Shown: positions 23,204-41,497 of the stretch, in pieces
How the letters are laid out: each line of letters begins with the position of its first letter
Position numbering within the stretch: position 1 is the stretch's first letter
NCBI GenBank assembly: GCA_025094145.1
Contig: JALLLS010000053.1
Coordinates: 62,001 to 126,000 of the forward strand
Length of the DNA stretch: 64,000 nt
From: Spinellus fusiger
Lineage: Eukaryota > Mucoromycota > Mucoromycetes > Mucorales > Phycomycetaceae
Direction of reading: 5' to 3'
Position numbers and translations under genes: made by a program
The notes under the pieces: model-generated
The model's input: the letters and a program-made list of their open reading frames with translations, nothing else
Told to the model about the DNA's origin: nothing
Databases searched by the model: none

Positions 23204-26200
23204 TATTCTTTGTGATTTACTAAACTAAACATTAAACTGTAAATTCCGTTGAGCAGTGGTGGCTTCTTCGGGGAATCATGTTTGACCCCAGAGTTTTTGT
23301 GAATAATGATAGTATTAGTAATAGAAAAACTACAGGTGTAGAAGTTGTAATATAGTAGATAAAGCTTTCCTATTGTTATTTGTATATGACATTTATAAAA
23401 GGACAAATGCTTGCTCTTAGATATCATATGGTCAAAATAAATAACACCAAAGCCAGAGACCCGTTAATGTTATAAAATTACTAAGTAAACTAAAGATTTT
23501 TCTACTGTATTATTTTCAAAATGCTATAAACTTTTTACAAATAATACATTCATTTTTATCCTAGCACCATTTTTATTGATTCTATTGATAATATTAAAAT
23601 ATCTTGAAAGTTACTCTTTGTCTTTTTATATATATACATATATATATTATAAAAAAAATATATATAAAAAAAGAAGCACATTTTTAGTTAAAAAGATATA
23701 TTTCTCAGAAAATAATCATTCTATGAATTTAGAGGCTACTCATACACATATTTATTGCCTAAGTTATAATATTATGATATTAATAATTCAAATCTATCTA
23801 CTTTTAAAATACATGAGCTAAGATGTTTATTTGATAGTGTTTAAGGAAAAAGCATTTCCTTATTTTCAATACTCTTTTTTTCTTTTTCAGTTAAAAGTTT
23901 AAAAGGATGAGAAACGTCACAGTAACCACCGACTTCTGTACTTTATATGGAACCTAAAAGCCACTATAGTATGCATTCATCGTTATATTTTGTGTACTAA
24001 AAGTCATTGATAGTTTGGCTACAAATAAACTACTAAATCATTCTTTGATGATTTAAAATGCCTAGCAAAAATAGTTACATATTTCAGATAACAATTAGCC
24101 TTTTTTCTTTGCTTGATACCATTTGTTATAATTGTAACTTGAAAACACTTTAGAGATAGATTTTAAAAATATAATCTATAGAGAAATAGTGCTTTATAGC
24201 AGTAAAAATAGCTTTATTACCAAATTAATCAGTAGTTTGAATGCCCATTGTACATATTTCTTAATTAAAATAGCAGTCAGGATTTGAGATGTTACAGACA
24301 TTTTTAATCACTTTATATAGACGACTATTGCTTTCTTTTTCTTTTATCGCTTTATATAGACAATTTAACCAGTGTTAGTGCTACAAACAAATGAATCTAC
24401 ATAATCTTTTAGTTAATCGAGAAAAAAACTTGTAATATAGACATAGATCAATCTACTTTATTTAAAGAGTCTTTATTATTTTAAATATATATATATATAT
24501 CAAGAAACCGGTCTAGTAATCACGATCTCTTTCTGGAAAACAGTTGAGTAGTTTGTAGAGTGAGGTTAATAATAACCTTATTACTAATATATATTTATTA
24601 GTTTGTCTAGTAAGAAGCTTATTGGTATCACCTTGAAAATACAACGTGAGGTATTGGCATATTTCTTCAATTAAAATATATTTACAGAAATAATTATTTC
24701 TTGTAGACCACTGATGCTCTTGAAGATTGTTCGATATGTCATTTAGGAAAAAAATACTCCAATATTGTCTTCACTGATCTATTTGGCTTATCTGTAAATA
24801 TTAGAAGTATCCTATACCAAAGAAATTCTAGGCATGTATTTACTGAGCAATTGTAAAAATAATAATAAAAAAAACATATGACTTTTAATGACCTCTTTCG
24901 ATCAATTGCTTGTAAAAATGCCTTAATGTAAGAAAAATTAAATGGCGGGAAAACTGTCAAAAATAAAGAAATTAAACATCCAATCAACGTAGAAATTAAA
25001 TAAGTATTAAGTCATTTTTATAGGCTTCCGTTTCCTTTGAATACTCAATTTTTATGCCGGTCGTTTATCCACAAAATATTTTCTGATTTTCAGTCAGGCA
25101 TTGCTAATGTGTTTTATAATAATTTAAAAACCGTTTCAAAAGTCTTTATCTGTTTGAATCTATTACAGCACTTTACTACTGGGAAATACATCAATAAAGG
25201 GCTGTTGTGTATTTATCATTGACACCTTATCTCGTATATCTACGAGAAGAGAATGATATACTATATAGGGCAAACAACAAAGGCGAATAGATAATTATTT
25301 TTTAAAAGAAAAAGACTTGGCCTGCTGTGTTTTTCCATATTTGGCATATTAATGCATTTGTCCATCGATAATCAAAATATACATAGCCAACAATGTGATG
25401 CTTGAATGAGCTGACTTCCAATTTCTTTTTACATATGAAGCTCTTCTTATTTCCTTTTTTTACCGTATATGATATTTTTTCTTCTTTCTCATTCTTTTTT
25501 CTCTCTTTTCCAATTATATTAATAAAAGAAATAAAAAAATGCATTCTTGGCACTCCATACCATAGTACAAACCATAGCACAGCCTGGGTTCTTGTTTTTT
25601 TGTTTTTATTTACGGAAATTTTCAAGTTCTGATGACTGAATATGGGGCATGCATATCTTCCCTTTTGATTTCAGTGTTTGATTGAGTGTTTTTAATCCAT
25701 GATACACGGACAGCTACACTAACTTTAAATAATTAGTGCTTCTCTCTCGAGAGGAACACCACATAAGTTCACACGTTATTTTCACATTGTAAGTTTCACC
25801 TTTGTTATTATTTTTATTTTTATTATTTTTATTATTGTTGTTATTGTTGTTATTGTTGTTATTGTTGTTATTGTTGTTATTGTTATTATTTTTATTATTT
25901 TTATTATTTTTATTTTTATTATTGTTATTATTGTTATTATTTTTATTATTGTTATTATTGTTATTATTGTTATTATTGTTATTATTGTTATTATTGTTAT
26001 TATTGTTATTATTGTTATTATTGTTATTATTGTTATTATTGTTATTATTGTTATTATTGTTATTATTGTTACTATTGTTATTATTGAACTAGTTAACAAT
26101 AATTATAGAGCCATATTATGTATTAGGATATATAGCATAGTATAGGTCTGTCTACTATAGACTCTATTACATTTATCTGTAAAGACTTTTTATTTTTTTA

Positions 26201-27056
26201 TTTTTTATTTTTTATTTTTTATAAAATAAAAAAGTCGGAAGATCGTTTATCAGAGGATGAGTCTAACCATTCAGTGTATACTAAAAATACCTTGATGGAA
26301 TCCCAGATGGTGATTCATACTATAGTACTGTGTCTCATCTTCCTCGGGTTCAGATTTAAACACAATCCCCAGATGGAAAAATAAAGCAGCAACGGCATGA
26401 TATTGGGGTGTTTACAACATCCACATTGCTTTTCTTAATTTATAATAGTGGTTGCTTAGTTTGTTAGTATACCACCCACAAAAGATGGAAAATAAAAACA
26501 GAGAAACAATTATCGGAACAAAATAATTTCATTGAAGGCGTAGTGTCATTTTATTTTATTCATTAGCTGGTGTAGCTTTATAGTGCAAAAACACGCCTTT
26601 CTAGTCCTATGTCTTTTGAATAATCACTATTAATATGCAAAGGTGGAAAGTGATGTTGATCAATGACAGAGAAACGTTGTTAAATAATAATAAACAAGTC
26701 AATTTTTATCAGAAAAATAAGTCAAAAATTTATTGTAAAAGAAAATCTGTAGGGCATAATGAAATCTGAAAATTGGCATATTTTTTTTAAATGCTATAGT
26801 ACATACTTAGAATGGAGGTGGAATTAAAAGGGGAAAAGGGGGGAAAAAAGAAGCAGGCATGATAAGAGCAATAAAGATGTCAAAGAATAAAAGCTGGAGG
26901 GAAAAAAAGGGGATTAAGATGAAAAGAAAAACGATTGATATGATGAAAATCAAGTTTAGCCTTGACCATATAAAAATCAACATAAAAATCTAGAATATGA
27001 AAAAAAAAGTGCTTAAAAAGAATGAAGACATAAACCCCCTAGAATGGCTCTAGAGC
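23204..27056. other. AT-rich gene-poor region with a long tandem array
   Basis: No supported gene. Contains (TA)n runs near 23625-23650 and 24487-24500, the 9-bp-periodic array at 25803-26090, and a TTTTTATT/AATAAAAAA palindrome near 26195-26235. Confidence 0.6.
25803..26090. repeat. 9-bp-periodic TTA/TTG array (about 290 bp)
   Basis: A first part has the unit TTGTTGTTA, a middle part mixed TTATT units, and the last part long near-perfect runs of GTTATTATT. Only T, A and G occur on this strand except at one C near 26072. The period of 9 keeps frames open, so the poly-Leu and poly-(Ile,Thr) ORFs across it are artefacts. Confidence 0.95.
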
Positions 27057-28126
27057 TTATTTACGCCTTCTTGAGTGAGGTTTACGGCGATTCTTAAGAT
27101 CAAGAACCAAAATACCCGTGCTTGAAGTAGAGATCAATACATTTTGATGGGGTGAGTTTCGTTTTTGAGATATCTTGGAAAGTTTTGTTCTCAAGGCGTT
27201 CATGACTATAGTATGATCAAGTGGTTGCTCGTGAATAGAGGTGTCAAGAATTTTTTCAGATGAAATGGTGGAGCTAGATTCTTTTCGACTTCTTTTGTCT
27301 GACTTCTTTATTGGTTGAGAAGAGTTTTTGCGATAAATGGGCTCAGGAAAACTTTCTTTGTGATTTTCTTGAAGAGCAGTCTTTGTTGAGATAAGTGGAA
27401 TATCAGAAAAATCATGTTCGTTTTGGAAATAGTAAAGCGGCTCTGAAACCTCAGGCGATGAATTCATAGAAAAGGGTGAGCTCATAAGAGGCGCATTATG
27501 TTGATAATTGTGTGTGGAAGGTTGTAAAAAAGGCTGTAAAAATGGTTGTAAAAAAGGTAATAAACTGCTATTGTTGTCACAGGAAGTTGAACCAGGTACT
27601 AGTAGAGTTGCATCATCCAACCAGTCTCTTTCCTGTATAGGTGAGAGCCATTGGTTTTCGGTGTCATCTCTATAAAGTATTGATAAAGGGTCTAGACATA
27701 CAATGAGATGATAGATGACAAAAGATTTTTTTTTACCTATCATACTATTCTGGTTGTCTTGTGTGTAGGAAGGCTCACTTTTTGATCTTCTGTGATAATT
27801 TAATTCTATAGAAACATGTTTATGCTGTAGGCGTCTTTGTTCTATGATCCTAAACTCCTCTTCTGTTTGTCTCTATAGGTAAATGAGTTGACATACACTT
27901 GAAAATAATCTCTGTAGTTACTTACATAGTCTTCTTGAGCCTTGAATTCTAGAATATGCTTTAATAGATAGTCATTTCCATGATATTTATTGAGGATATC
28001 AGATACAGTAGTATCAGTAAAGCTTATAAAAGGAATTTCTTGGCAATAGTCTTCTTGAACTATCTCAGTGCCACTGGGAGGCAGGTAGTCGTAAGTGTTG
28101 ATGAATTGGTTGACCATTTGTTCCAT
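27057..28126 (-). CDS. Unidentified protein with N-terminal coiled coil
   Basis: Three exons: 28126-27926, 27872-27737 and 27691-27057, joined in frame with GTAAGT/GTAAAA donors and TATAG/TCTAG acceptors, giving 323 aa. Residues 1-110 are helical: a segment DILNKYHGNDYLLKHILEFK followed across the first intron by a charged coiled coil (EEEFRIIEQRRLQHKH). The rest is Ser/Pro/Asn-rich, with a threefold FLQP repeat near residue 155 and basic clusters (KKSDKRSRKE, RRKPHSRRRK at the end) that could be nuclear localisation signals. I recognise the helical start as protein-like and conserved in style but cannot name the family. Start chosen as the first in-frame ATG. Confidence 0.75.
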
Positions 28127-30324
28127 TTTAGACAAATATATCTTTAGTTCTTTATCGTTTTTTTATGTGAAGACGAAGAAGAAGTTGAGAAAAAAAAAGA
28201 ACACGACTTTTATGTACTTTAGGTTGTGTAAAATTAAACTCAAATCGGTAGCTTAATATCGATATGCTCAGCCCTTTGTTTTTACGGATCAATGAGAGCA
28301 CAGTACCACTGATAGCTCTGTCTTGCCCATCAAGGGATACACTGATACCACAAATAACTATAACTATATATAATATAAAACCCCAAGAACACCTTTCAGC
28401 CACACCTTTACTCGAATAGGATTCTTTATGCATGTCACTCTACACTATGCATTTTCCATGATATCATTTGCTGTTGCCATTTACTTTTTGTTTTTTTTTT
28501 AAAAAAAAGAAAAGTATATTTTTATACTCACCAGTCTTGTATTGCATTCTGTCGATCAGTTCTTTCTTTACTATTACTATTAATACTATATTTATTCAAA
28601 AACACGTACTTTTTTTTATCTCCTGAATTATTAATGAATTGATTAGATATAACAAACAATGAAATGCAATTATAAATTTGCTTTATTTATTTCTATCTTT
28701 ATTTATTGTACAAGTCGAGCAATTGAATGAAAAGAGCAAAATAAAGAAAAGAACAATAGCAGGAGTGAAAGTAATCGGGGAATGGCCTAGGAGTGAGAGA
28801 AAGGAGAGTAAGGCATCTCGAGCCATTCTCTACAGTGCCAATAGACTCTAAAAATACTTTACCTTTTTTATATATTTATTTTAAAAACATATTTCTCTGG
28901 CCCACAATGACACAAGAAAGCACGCGATAATCTACAATAGAGTTTCAGATAATATGCACAGTAGTTCTGGAGAATATACAGCTACACAAATCATTTTCGA
29001 TATTTTATTGAATTTATGATGAATACATTACTGAATGTGGACATCTTAGGAGAATCATTTATGTAAGAAAACATCTTATACCCGTCCAATCAAGTCTGGC
29101 TATTTTTTTTAGATATGTAGATAAATGTGTAGACTTGGACAAATACGTTGATCGATACTTTCTACTCTACACTTCTTTATCTATTTTGATTCCAAGTAAA
29201 CAGTAGTGTGTAGGTCACACTCCCCAAGTATTTGGATTATACTGGTGATTGTGTACAATAATCTATTTAATTACTTTTACTTAAAGTTTAAAATGTGATA
29301 ATAAGGTTGAGATGTTAAATATAGGTATTGATCAGGTAAGCACAGGGTCTAAGTAAGCGACGGAATTGTTGGCCGTGGAAAAGAAATAAAGATAGCCAGG
29401 CAAATAAACAGAGGCAACCTAAATGGGTTGAACAAGAAATGTTCTATTATTATTGCCCTATAAGATCGACTCTCTCCATTGGACTTGCATAAATTCAAAT
29501 CTATAGATAATTCTTCAGCTAAATAGAGTAGAAAAAGGCGTTAAAGATACTATACAAAAAGACTGTGATTTTCTCCAATGAACATCCTCACTAACATCAA
29601 TAATAATATTAGTCCTTTATTAAATCGTATTTAATATTCCCAGTGAAACGTATATAGGCGTCTACTGTTTTGCATTGGTAGATGAGCAACCCAAAGAATT
29701 GTGTCCTCCTATGAACAACTACAGTGTAACCTATATTATTTAGAAATAGAAGTATTGTATCAAAAACAGCTTTAAACAAGATTCGTGCGACATTATGGAA
29801 GGAGTGTAAAGCGTCTAGTAGAGGCGATTCAATATTTGGCACCTTCCTATAACTTCTTATTATGAGCACGTTTGTCACTAAAGATATACATTTGCTTCTT
29901 GGCAAACATGGCTTATTCTACTTTAAATCCATTCAATTGTTTCTTATTCAATAGAATAATATATAATAATAAATTAGGAGTAGTAGGAAAGAGTTTATTA
30001 AAAATCCATGCTTCTCCAGGTGTAAATATAACACAGAGGCTGCTGTAACAATAGTATCATAATAATTTGTCAATAGCAAAAGGCAGGCTTTCTTAGCACA
30101 GCGTGAAAAAAGTGAGTCAGCCTCGTTTTAAGGGAGATTGAGTAAAAGTAGGCATATATTCTCCTTATTTAATCAAAATAGTATTTGATTTGCTTTGGTT
30201 TAGCTTGTTTATTTTGCCTTTTAATATTTAAAGAAAAGGTAGCTAACTATTTATTTCTATGCTGTTGAATCTTTTGCTGATACTTTCACCTGTGACTCTT
30301 AAAGAAAATAAAGCTTGGCTACTA
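28127..30324. other. Intergenic region, no supported gene
   Basis: About 2.2 kb, AT-rich. Two minus-strand ORFs of 93-98 codons (28152-28433, 29609-29905) have no family, no splice partners and no start context. A T9/A8 palindrome lies near 28492. Confidence 0.55.
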
Positions 30325-32025
30325 TTATCGTAGCTCCACTTTGAATTCCTCTTGAACCACAGAGCGCACTTTGTCTTGGATCTCATTGATTTCATCATTG
30401 GTGACATTTCTGTTGATAAAATTGAGCTTTCATCAACTCATTCTTTTCTTTCTCCTACCTGTCCATGGACCTGTAAAGAATACGATAACAAAGACTCCGC
30501 CTTTTTGACTTGGGATGGACAAACTCATCAATCTGTAAGAGAAGAACAATGAGTAAGACCCTACTACAAAACATCAATGCAAAAAAAAAAAAAAGCTGAG
30601 TCGCGCCAAGTAATAATAATAATAATAGCACTAGTAAGAGTAGTAGTAATAAACAAACAATAAGAGGCATTACCAGCTGCACATTTTCAACAATATCGCC
30701 TGCAGCTCCACGCACCACTTCACAAAAATTGTTTTCATGCCACTCTTCTCGAGGAACCCAGAATGATATGTCTTTGATACATGGGGGATATTTTGAAAAG
30801 GGTTTAAATTTCTGAATTATCCCAGGGTTGAACTGTTCAATGAATCTTTTGTCTTCTGACCAGAACAGTCGGATATCGGGGATATCAAACAGCACCATGG
30901 CCAATCTCTCCAGACCCATACCAAAGGCCCACCCGATTTTATGATCAAGGCCTGTTATGTATGTTATTCTGTGTGGGTGATTTTATGGCTAGATTCTTCT
31001 ACTGTAGCACCTCCCCTCTTCTTCTCCTTTTTTTCATACCTGCTCTGTTCATTAATGGCTGTTGAACTACACCACACCCAAGCACCTCTAGCCATTGTCC
31101 CTTGTAGAGGATCTCTACTTCCCAACTAGGACTTGTGAAAGGAAAGTAGGCATCTATCCATCGCACCTTGAGATCAGGTTCATTGGCGAACAAGCGATAG
31201 ATCATTGTGTTGATAGCATGCTTAAGATCTGCTGCAATGATCTGAACACTCTCAGCTGAATGGCAGTCCTGAATCGGATTAGAGGGCTTGACAATTGTAT
31301 CATCTAAAAGATGAATATTGTCTGCAGACAGGTCGTTTTGTTTGAGCTGTGCTTTTAATGCTGCAGGATCATTGTTATAATAAGCAAACCCCTCTATTTG
31401 ATGGAAGATTGGATAATGAGAAGCATCGATTTCGTCTCTGCGGTAAACATCACCACTGATCAAAAACTTCTCTTCGCCTGACACTAGCCCTTGCAGTTGA
31501 TGGGCTGAGGTGTGAGCGCGCAAGAGGGTGTGCTGGTTAAAGTAGTAGTTGTCTGACTTGGCTCTGCTGGGGTGGTCCTTGGGGATAAGCAAGTCATCAA
31601 AGTTCTGTTCTGTGGTGACAATAGGGTGGAAACTATGGAACGCCTTGTAGTCGTTGAAATGAGACTCAATGAGTTGACGAATGATAGCAATAGGGTTCGT
31701 GGGTTGGAGATGAAGTTTTCGGTTCATCTTGGAGAGGACATTGGGCGTTACGTTAGTCCATGTGTCACGTGCATAGATAGTGTTCCCCACACAGGTTTCT
31801 TTGTCAGTAACAGAGAAGTCTAAGATAGGTGTGAGTGAGTGAGTGAGTGTGTTTTGAGGGGTAGGAAGGGAGGGAAAGAGAGTTTGTACCTGTATTATGT
31901 GCTGTTGCTATGTTACTGCTGTTGTTATTAGTAGTATAAGTATGAAACACAGTCCATGTCCCACGTGTCTGTTGCCAAGGTTTCCAGGGGTTCTTATTCA
32001 ACCAGTGGGTAGGTTGACGCAGCAT
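30325..32025 (-). CDS. Mitochondrial phenylalanyl-tRNA synthetase
   Basis: Monomeric class II aminoacyl-tRNA synthetase charging mitochondrial tRNA-Phe (yeast MSF1, human FARS2). Five exons: 32025-31890, 31819-31040, 30951-30674, 30532-30459 and 30409-30325, all in frame, 450 aa (human 451). The first 45 residues are Trp/Asn/Thr/Arg-rich without acids, fitting a mitochondrial presequence. Catalytic features: [34 protein letters not shown] (motif 2), [20 protein letters not shown] (motif 3). The C-terminal ferredoxin-like anticodon-binding domain includes [13 protein letters not shown] and ends [10 protein letters not shown]. The start codon faces PMR1, with about 480 bp between them. Confidence 0.95.
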
Positions 32026-32506
32026 ATTTCTTTTGTGAGTTGTGCGTGTTTATTTTGATTATTTTGAGTCGTGTTTCGAACCAGATTCAAGGATAAAATA
32101 AAATAAAAGGATTCTCCACACTAACAACCCCGACAGCAGACAATTGACTAGGGCTCATTTTCAGTGGATGGTATTTATTAACAGTCTGTTCTGTAGCATT
32201 CTATCCAACAGCAAGAGCCATGGAAGATACACCAGTCCCCTGAGAAAAGAAAGAAGAAGAAGAAAAAAGACACTGGCAGATTTACCCTCCCCTTATACTT
32301 TGACTGTTGTACGCAGATTCATTCTGTTCATTGTGACTGGAAATGAAAAAAGAAGAAAGGATCGACTCTGGGGCAAATGAAGAAAAAGTCCACTGTCACA
32401 GTGACACATAGAGTCAAGGATACTCGTCTTTTTTTTTTTTTTTGCAAAGTCAGAACTCCTCTCTCTTTCCTTGTCATCTCTGTTCTATAATTGCGTTCCT
32501 TGTTGG
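32026..32506. promoter_or_regulatory. Divergent promoter region between mt-PheRS and PMR1
   Basis: The two genes point away from each other across 481 bp. A T16 run lies near 32430. No TATA box or known operator is clear; the role is inferred from orientation. Confidence 0.4.
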
Positions 32507-35978
<3,472 letters not shown>

Positions 35979-36104
35979 GACTGTAGAGTGAATGTGTTTG
36001 TAACATAAGCTAAATCAACAATATACTATCTATTTATCATGTAAAAAGAAAGAGAAAGAGTAAAATGTAATAAAAGAGTCTTATTGCTTTTTATCTTTAT
36101 TATT

Positions 36105-37700
<1,596 letters not shown>

Positions 37701-37963
37701 AAGACAGGAAGTACTTGATGTGTTGGAGGTGGATCCAACTATGACGTGACTAGGGCGGAGAAATACTTTCCTATCATGGGACTGAGTCCGTGAACACGTA
37801 GCAGGAAAAGAAGTCCTGCAGGACACAACAAGGAGTGGGCCAGATAGTCTTTTATTGTAAATATAGGCATGTGTATAGGCATGTGTATAAACAAACAAAT
37901 AAACAAACAAATAAACAAACGAACAAGACAGAGAAAGAGAAAGAAAGAAAGAAAAAGATCCAA

Positions 37964-38455
37964 TCACTCACTATCACTGTCCACTCTAATATGATTCCAC
38001 CACTCCTCCTCCTCCTTCTTCTTCTTCTCTTCTTCTTCTTTTGCAGCCACTGCCTCAGTATTAAGAAACCAAAGATGAGATCCATAGGATATGCATAATT
38101 CTTCATCCTTGACTATTTCATGGAGAGTAACATAACGAATAAGGCTGTTCTCAATATCCCTTACAAACCCAACATTAGGGCAGTCGGCGTGGTTAAACAA
38201 AGAACCGAGTCCAAGGGCAAGGGCATAACCATCCTTCCAGCGGTATGTGTAGTGGTCTAGCACAGTGTACTGGCCATGAAGAGCGTAGTCTTGATGATGA
38301 AATAGAAGCACGGGTGAAATATCTACCACCGTATGCGGGGCTATAGGTTGAGTAGCAAACACGCCTCTACCTCTTTCTGGGTGGCTTCTTATCTCCAGTG
38401 CAAGGGTGTGCTGGGAGAGCCGAAGAGACGGTGGGTGAAGAGGTGTGTCAGTCAT
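37964..38455 (-). CDS. Small SET-domain protein
   Basis: Single-exon frame of 163 aa from the ATG at 38455. SET signatures: GRGVFATQPIAPHTVVDI near residue 30, GLGSLFNHADCPNVGF (the NHxxxPN site that binds S-adenosylmethionine) and VKDEELCISYG near the end. The C-terminus is a Glu/Lys run, then NHIRVDSDSE. It belongs to the short stand-alone SET proteins, presumed protein-lysine methyltransferases; substrate unknown. A GTGAGT donor overlaps the stop codon (GATAGTGAGTGA), so splicing to a downstream exon near 37820 (acceptor CCTGCAG) would give a different tail; I prefer the simple stop. Confidence 0.88.
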   Translation of the reverse strand: MTDTPLHPPSLRLSQHTLALEIRSHPERGRGVFATQPIAPHTVVDISPVLLFHHQDYALHGQYTVLDHYTYRWKDGYALALGLGSLFNHADCPNVGFVRDIENSLIRYVTLHEIVKDEELCISYGSHLWFLNTEAVAAKEEEEKKKKEEEEWWNHIRVDSDSE

Positions 38456-38731
38456 ACTTTCTATTAGAGGAGAGTGGACATAAGCAGAGAAAGAGCCAAG
38501 CCACTCTAGGCACACAAGAAGAGTCTCTCTTAATCATTGACTCCGCATGTACTTCTTCCATTAATGACCAGTGCCTTTTTATTTTATTTTTATAATTAGA
38601 AAAAAGAACAGTAGTTTCTACAAGAACAGATAAATAAAATAAAATAAAGAATGTTTATTATGTAATATGCTTTTATGTGTGGGTGGGTGTCTTGTTGTGT
38701 GGGTAGATGTCTTGCTGTGTGGGGTGTACTT

Positions 38732-41497
38732 TTACAGCCCAAGCAACTGGAGGGCAAGGGCTTCTTGGTCCTGCAATGTAACAGGTGCTTCGGTTTGGAT
38801 GACCTTTTTCTTCTTCTGCTTCTTGGACTGCCCTTCTTCACTGTCGCTGTCACTGCTGTTGTTCTGTTGGAACCACTTTCTCTTCTTTGGCTCCTCCACT
38901 GCATCCTCAGACTCACTGCCAGACTCACTGCCAGACTCACTGTCTGCCTCTGAACCACTGTCTGCCTCTGAACCACTGTCTGCCTCTGAACCACTGTCTG
39001 CCTCTGACTCTGACATGGCTTGACGACGCTGTACCTCATCTCTCTGCTTCTTCTTCTCCTTCTTTTCTCTGCGCTTTTGACTTGCAATTCTCTTATCATC
39101 TTTGTCTGCCTCCTTCATCAATTCTCCTGTCTCACTAATAAATGCATCTCTCTGAGTCTTTGCATCTCCTGCTGCCAAGAAGCTCTCTTCATCCTGCATC
39201 TCATACAATGCATGGGGCTAAACAAGTGCAAAATATAAAGGTTAACATTTGAGGATTCATCTCTTTATATACTTACGTTTCCTTCTTCATCAAACACAAT
39301 TCTATCACCCTTGGACATCTTCTTGGCCAACTCCTTCTTGGACATCTTCAACTGACGCTTAGACATGTTGGCTTGGTTGGCCTCCTATACATAGAGTAAG
39401 ATCGAATGTCAGGCATGTTTCCTACCTTGATATCAGAGTCAGAGTCACTGAGATCATGATCAACACGTCTCAATGTCATAAAATCATCATTGTCCTCTTC
39501 ACCCATCTTATCACCCGCATAATCCACAAGCTTATTGTAATGCTCAGAAAGGATGCCTTGATTTTTACGTTGGAACATGCGGTCGTATTTGGTTTTGACT
39601 TGATTATCCTGATCGTAGCGTCAGTGTCTATTCCAAAATCATTGTCTCTTTACCTTGGAATGCTTTTCTTCTTCCTCTTCCTCCTCTTCTTCTTCTTCCT
39701 CCTCTTCTTCTTCCTCCTCTGATACTTTTTCATCAGCCTTGGAAGCCTTGACTTGTGCCTTGGTAATGAATTTAATCTTGGGTGCACCTGCTAAACCAAG
39801 AGAGTGTGCAAATGCATCTGCTGGTAACTCTGCTGCCTTGAAGATCTTCTTGTTCTTTTGCAAATATACGGATCGCATATAAGCTACAAAAGCCTAGAGA
39901 ACCTAAGATCAATCTACAGACTCCACAGACTCCACAGACTCCACTCTATTCTACTACTCACTCTTTGTCCAAGGTACTTAATTTCAGGATCATTGAAACA
40001 GAAGCTCTGTAGCTGCTTCTGAATAGACTGCTGTTTGCTTGCCTTGATCTTAATCTCTTCAATAGGGACCTTTTTAATCTTCAATTCTTCCAACATGCTT
40101 TCGACTTCTGTTGGCAAAAGAAGCAAAAGAGCATGACCCTCTGCATCAAAACGAGCTGTTCTTCCTACACGATGAATATAGGTTTCTGCATCTTCAGGAC
40201 AATCGAGTTGAACTACCCAATCTACAGCAGGAAAATCCAAACCACGGGCAGAAATATCCGTGGAGATAAGAACCGCATGTTGACTTGTGGTAAAAGAACG
40301 GAAGATATCCACACGCTTTGTCTGCTTTTGTTTACCGTGAAGATGAAGAATAGGCACACCAGGTTGTAATTTACAAAAGGACTCAAACAAGAACCGTGCC
40401 TGCTTACAACTAGTGACAAACACAATGGTCTTTGATTTAAGATGAGATTTCACAAAAGAATAGAGAATGTCGAGTTTCTTGGGGAGTTCGCATACAACAT
40501 AATGCTGCTTCAGGTTCTGTGGTGTACTGAATTCTGATTTTTCATGGACAGCAACGTATTCTGGATCCTTTAAGCTGAGACGAGCCAAGTCTTTCACAGA
40601 ACGTGTTTGAGTTGCTGAGAACAAAAGGGTTTGTCGCTGAGGAGGTAAGTTTTCAACAATAGCATTGATGGTTTTCTGGAATCCCATGTCCATAATTCTG
40701 TCTGCTTCATCCAATACTGCCAACAGACATTTAATATCCGTGCGTCAAATGAGAGTAGACATTACCTAATATTTGGAGATTATCACAAATAAATCCTGCA
40801 GATTGATCCATGTGCTGTAAAAGACGTCCAGGTGTAGCTACCAAGATATTCATGCGAGTAACTCTTTCTTGTTCAATCTTAAAGTCCTTTCCTCCAATAA
40901 TAAGACCAGCAGAAAAGGAGTGTTCTTTTCCAATCTTCTTGAGGACCTCAAATATCTGTACAGCTAGCTCTCTTGTAGGGGAGATAATCAGGGCACCCAA
41001 TCCATCGGCAGTATTCCACTGTGCTCTGTGAAGAATCTCTAGTACCTAATCAGGAAGGAAAAAGAAAGAAAGAAAGAAAGAAAAGATCAGTCAACAAATA
41101 AGTAGCTAATTTATTAAGACTTACAGGAACAAGGAAAGAAAGGGTTTTTCCACTTCCTGTCTTGGCTGCGCCCAATATATCACGCTTTGCCAAAGCAAGC
41201 GGAATAGCTTTGCGTTGAATAACAGTGAGCTGTCTAAAGTTGGCTTTCTTCAGTCCAGTCTGTGTCTTATTGACAAGGGGTAGATCAGTAAAGTATTTGG
41301 CTTGGAGGTAGTTTTCCTAGGAATAAATCTGTCAGTAAACAAGAACAAGAATAGAGCGAGTATGCAAATAATAATAAAAAGAGAAGGTAAGGTACCGGGT
41401 GAGTAGCCTTTTCTTCCAACTGTCTTGTCTCTTCAATATACTTTTCTCTACGCTCTTTCTTATTGTTGGCTTTTGGCTTTGTGTCTATACTGGTCAT
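38732..41497 (-). CDS. DBP4: DEAD-box RNA helicase Dbp4/DDX10 (ribosome biogenesis)
   Basis: Nucleolar helicase for 18S rRNA processing and U14 release. Eight exons: 41497-41396, 41316-41125, 41045-40766, 40716-39962, 39893-39654, 39608-39426, 39384-39277 and 39217-38732, all in frame, 781 aa (yeast Hca4/Dbp4 770). Motifs in order: [10 protein letters not shown] (Q), AAKTGSGKT (I), PTRELAVQ (Ia), ATPGRLLQ (Ib), [12 protein letters not shown] (II), LFSATQT (III), [12 protein letters not shown] (V) and [10 protein letters not shown] (VI). The C-terminal extension with FDEEGNPHALY and the lysine/acid-rich tail separates Dbp4 from other DEAD proteins. It holds a Glu run (about 25 residues at 39660-39720) and a hexapeptide repeat SEADSG (four units at about 38937-39012). 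Confidence 0.97.

Noticed and set aside
25782..26099. Poly-Leu and poly-(Ile/Thr) ORFs of about 100 codons
   Set aside because: Artefacts of the 9-bp-periodic array.
28152..28433. 93-codon ORF upstream of the unidentified coiled-coil gene
   Set aside because: No family, no splice partner, biased composition.
29609..29905. 98-codon minus ORF
   Set aside because: Protein-like stretch but no recognisable family or neighbouring exon; left as unsupported.
37881..37925. AAACAAACAAATAAAC array as a CRISPR-like repeat
   Set aside because: Plain microsatellite without spacers, in a eukaryotic intergenic/intron context.
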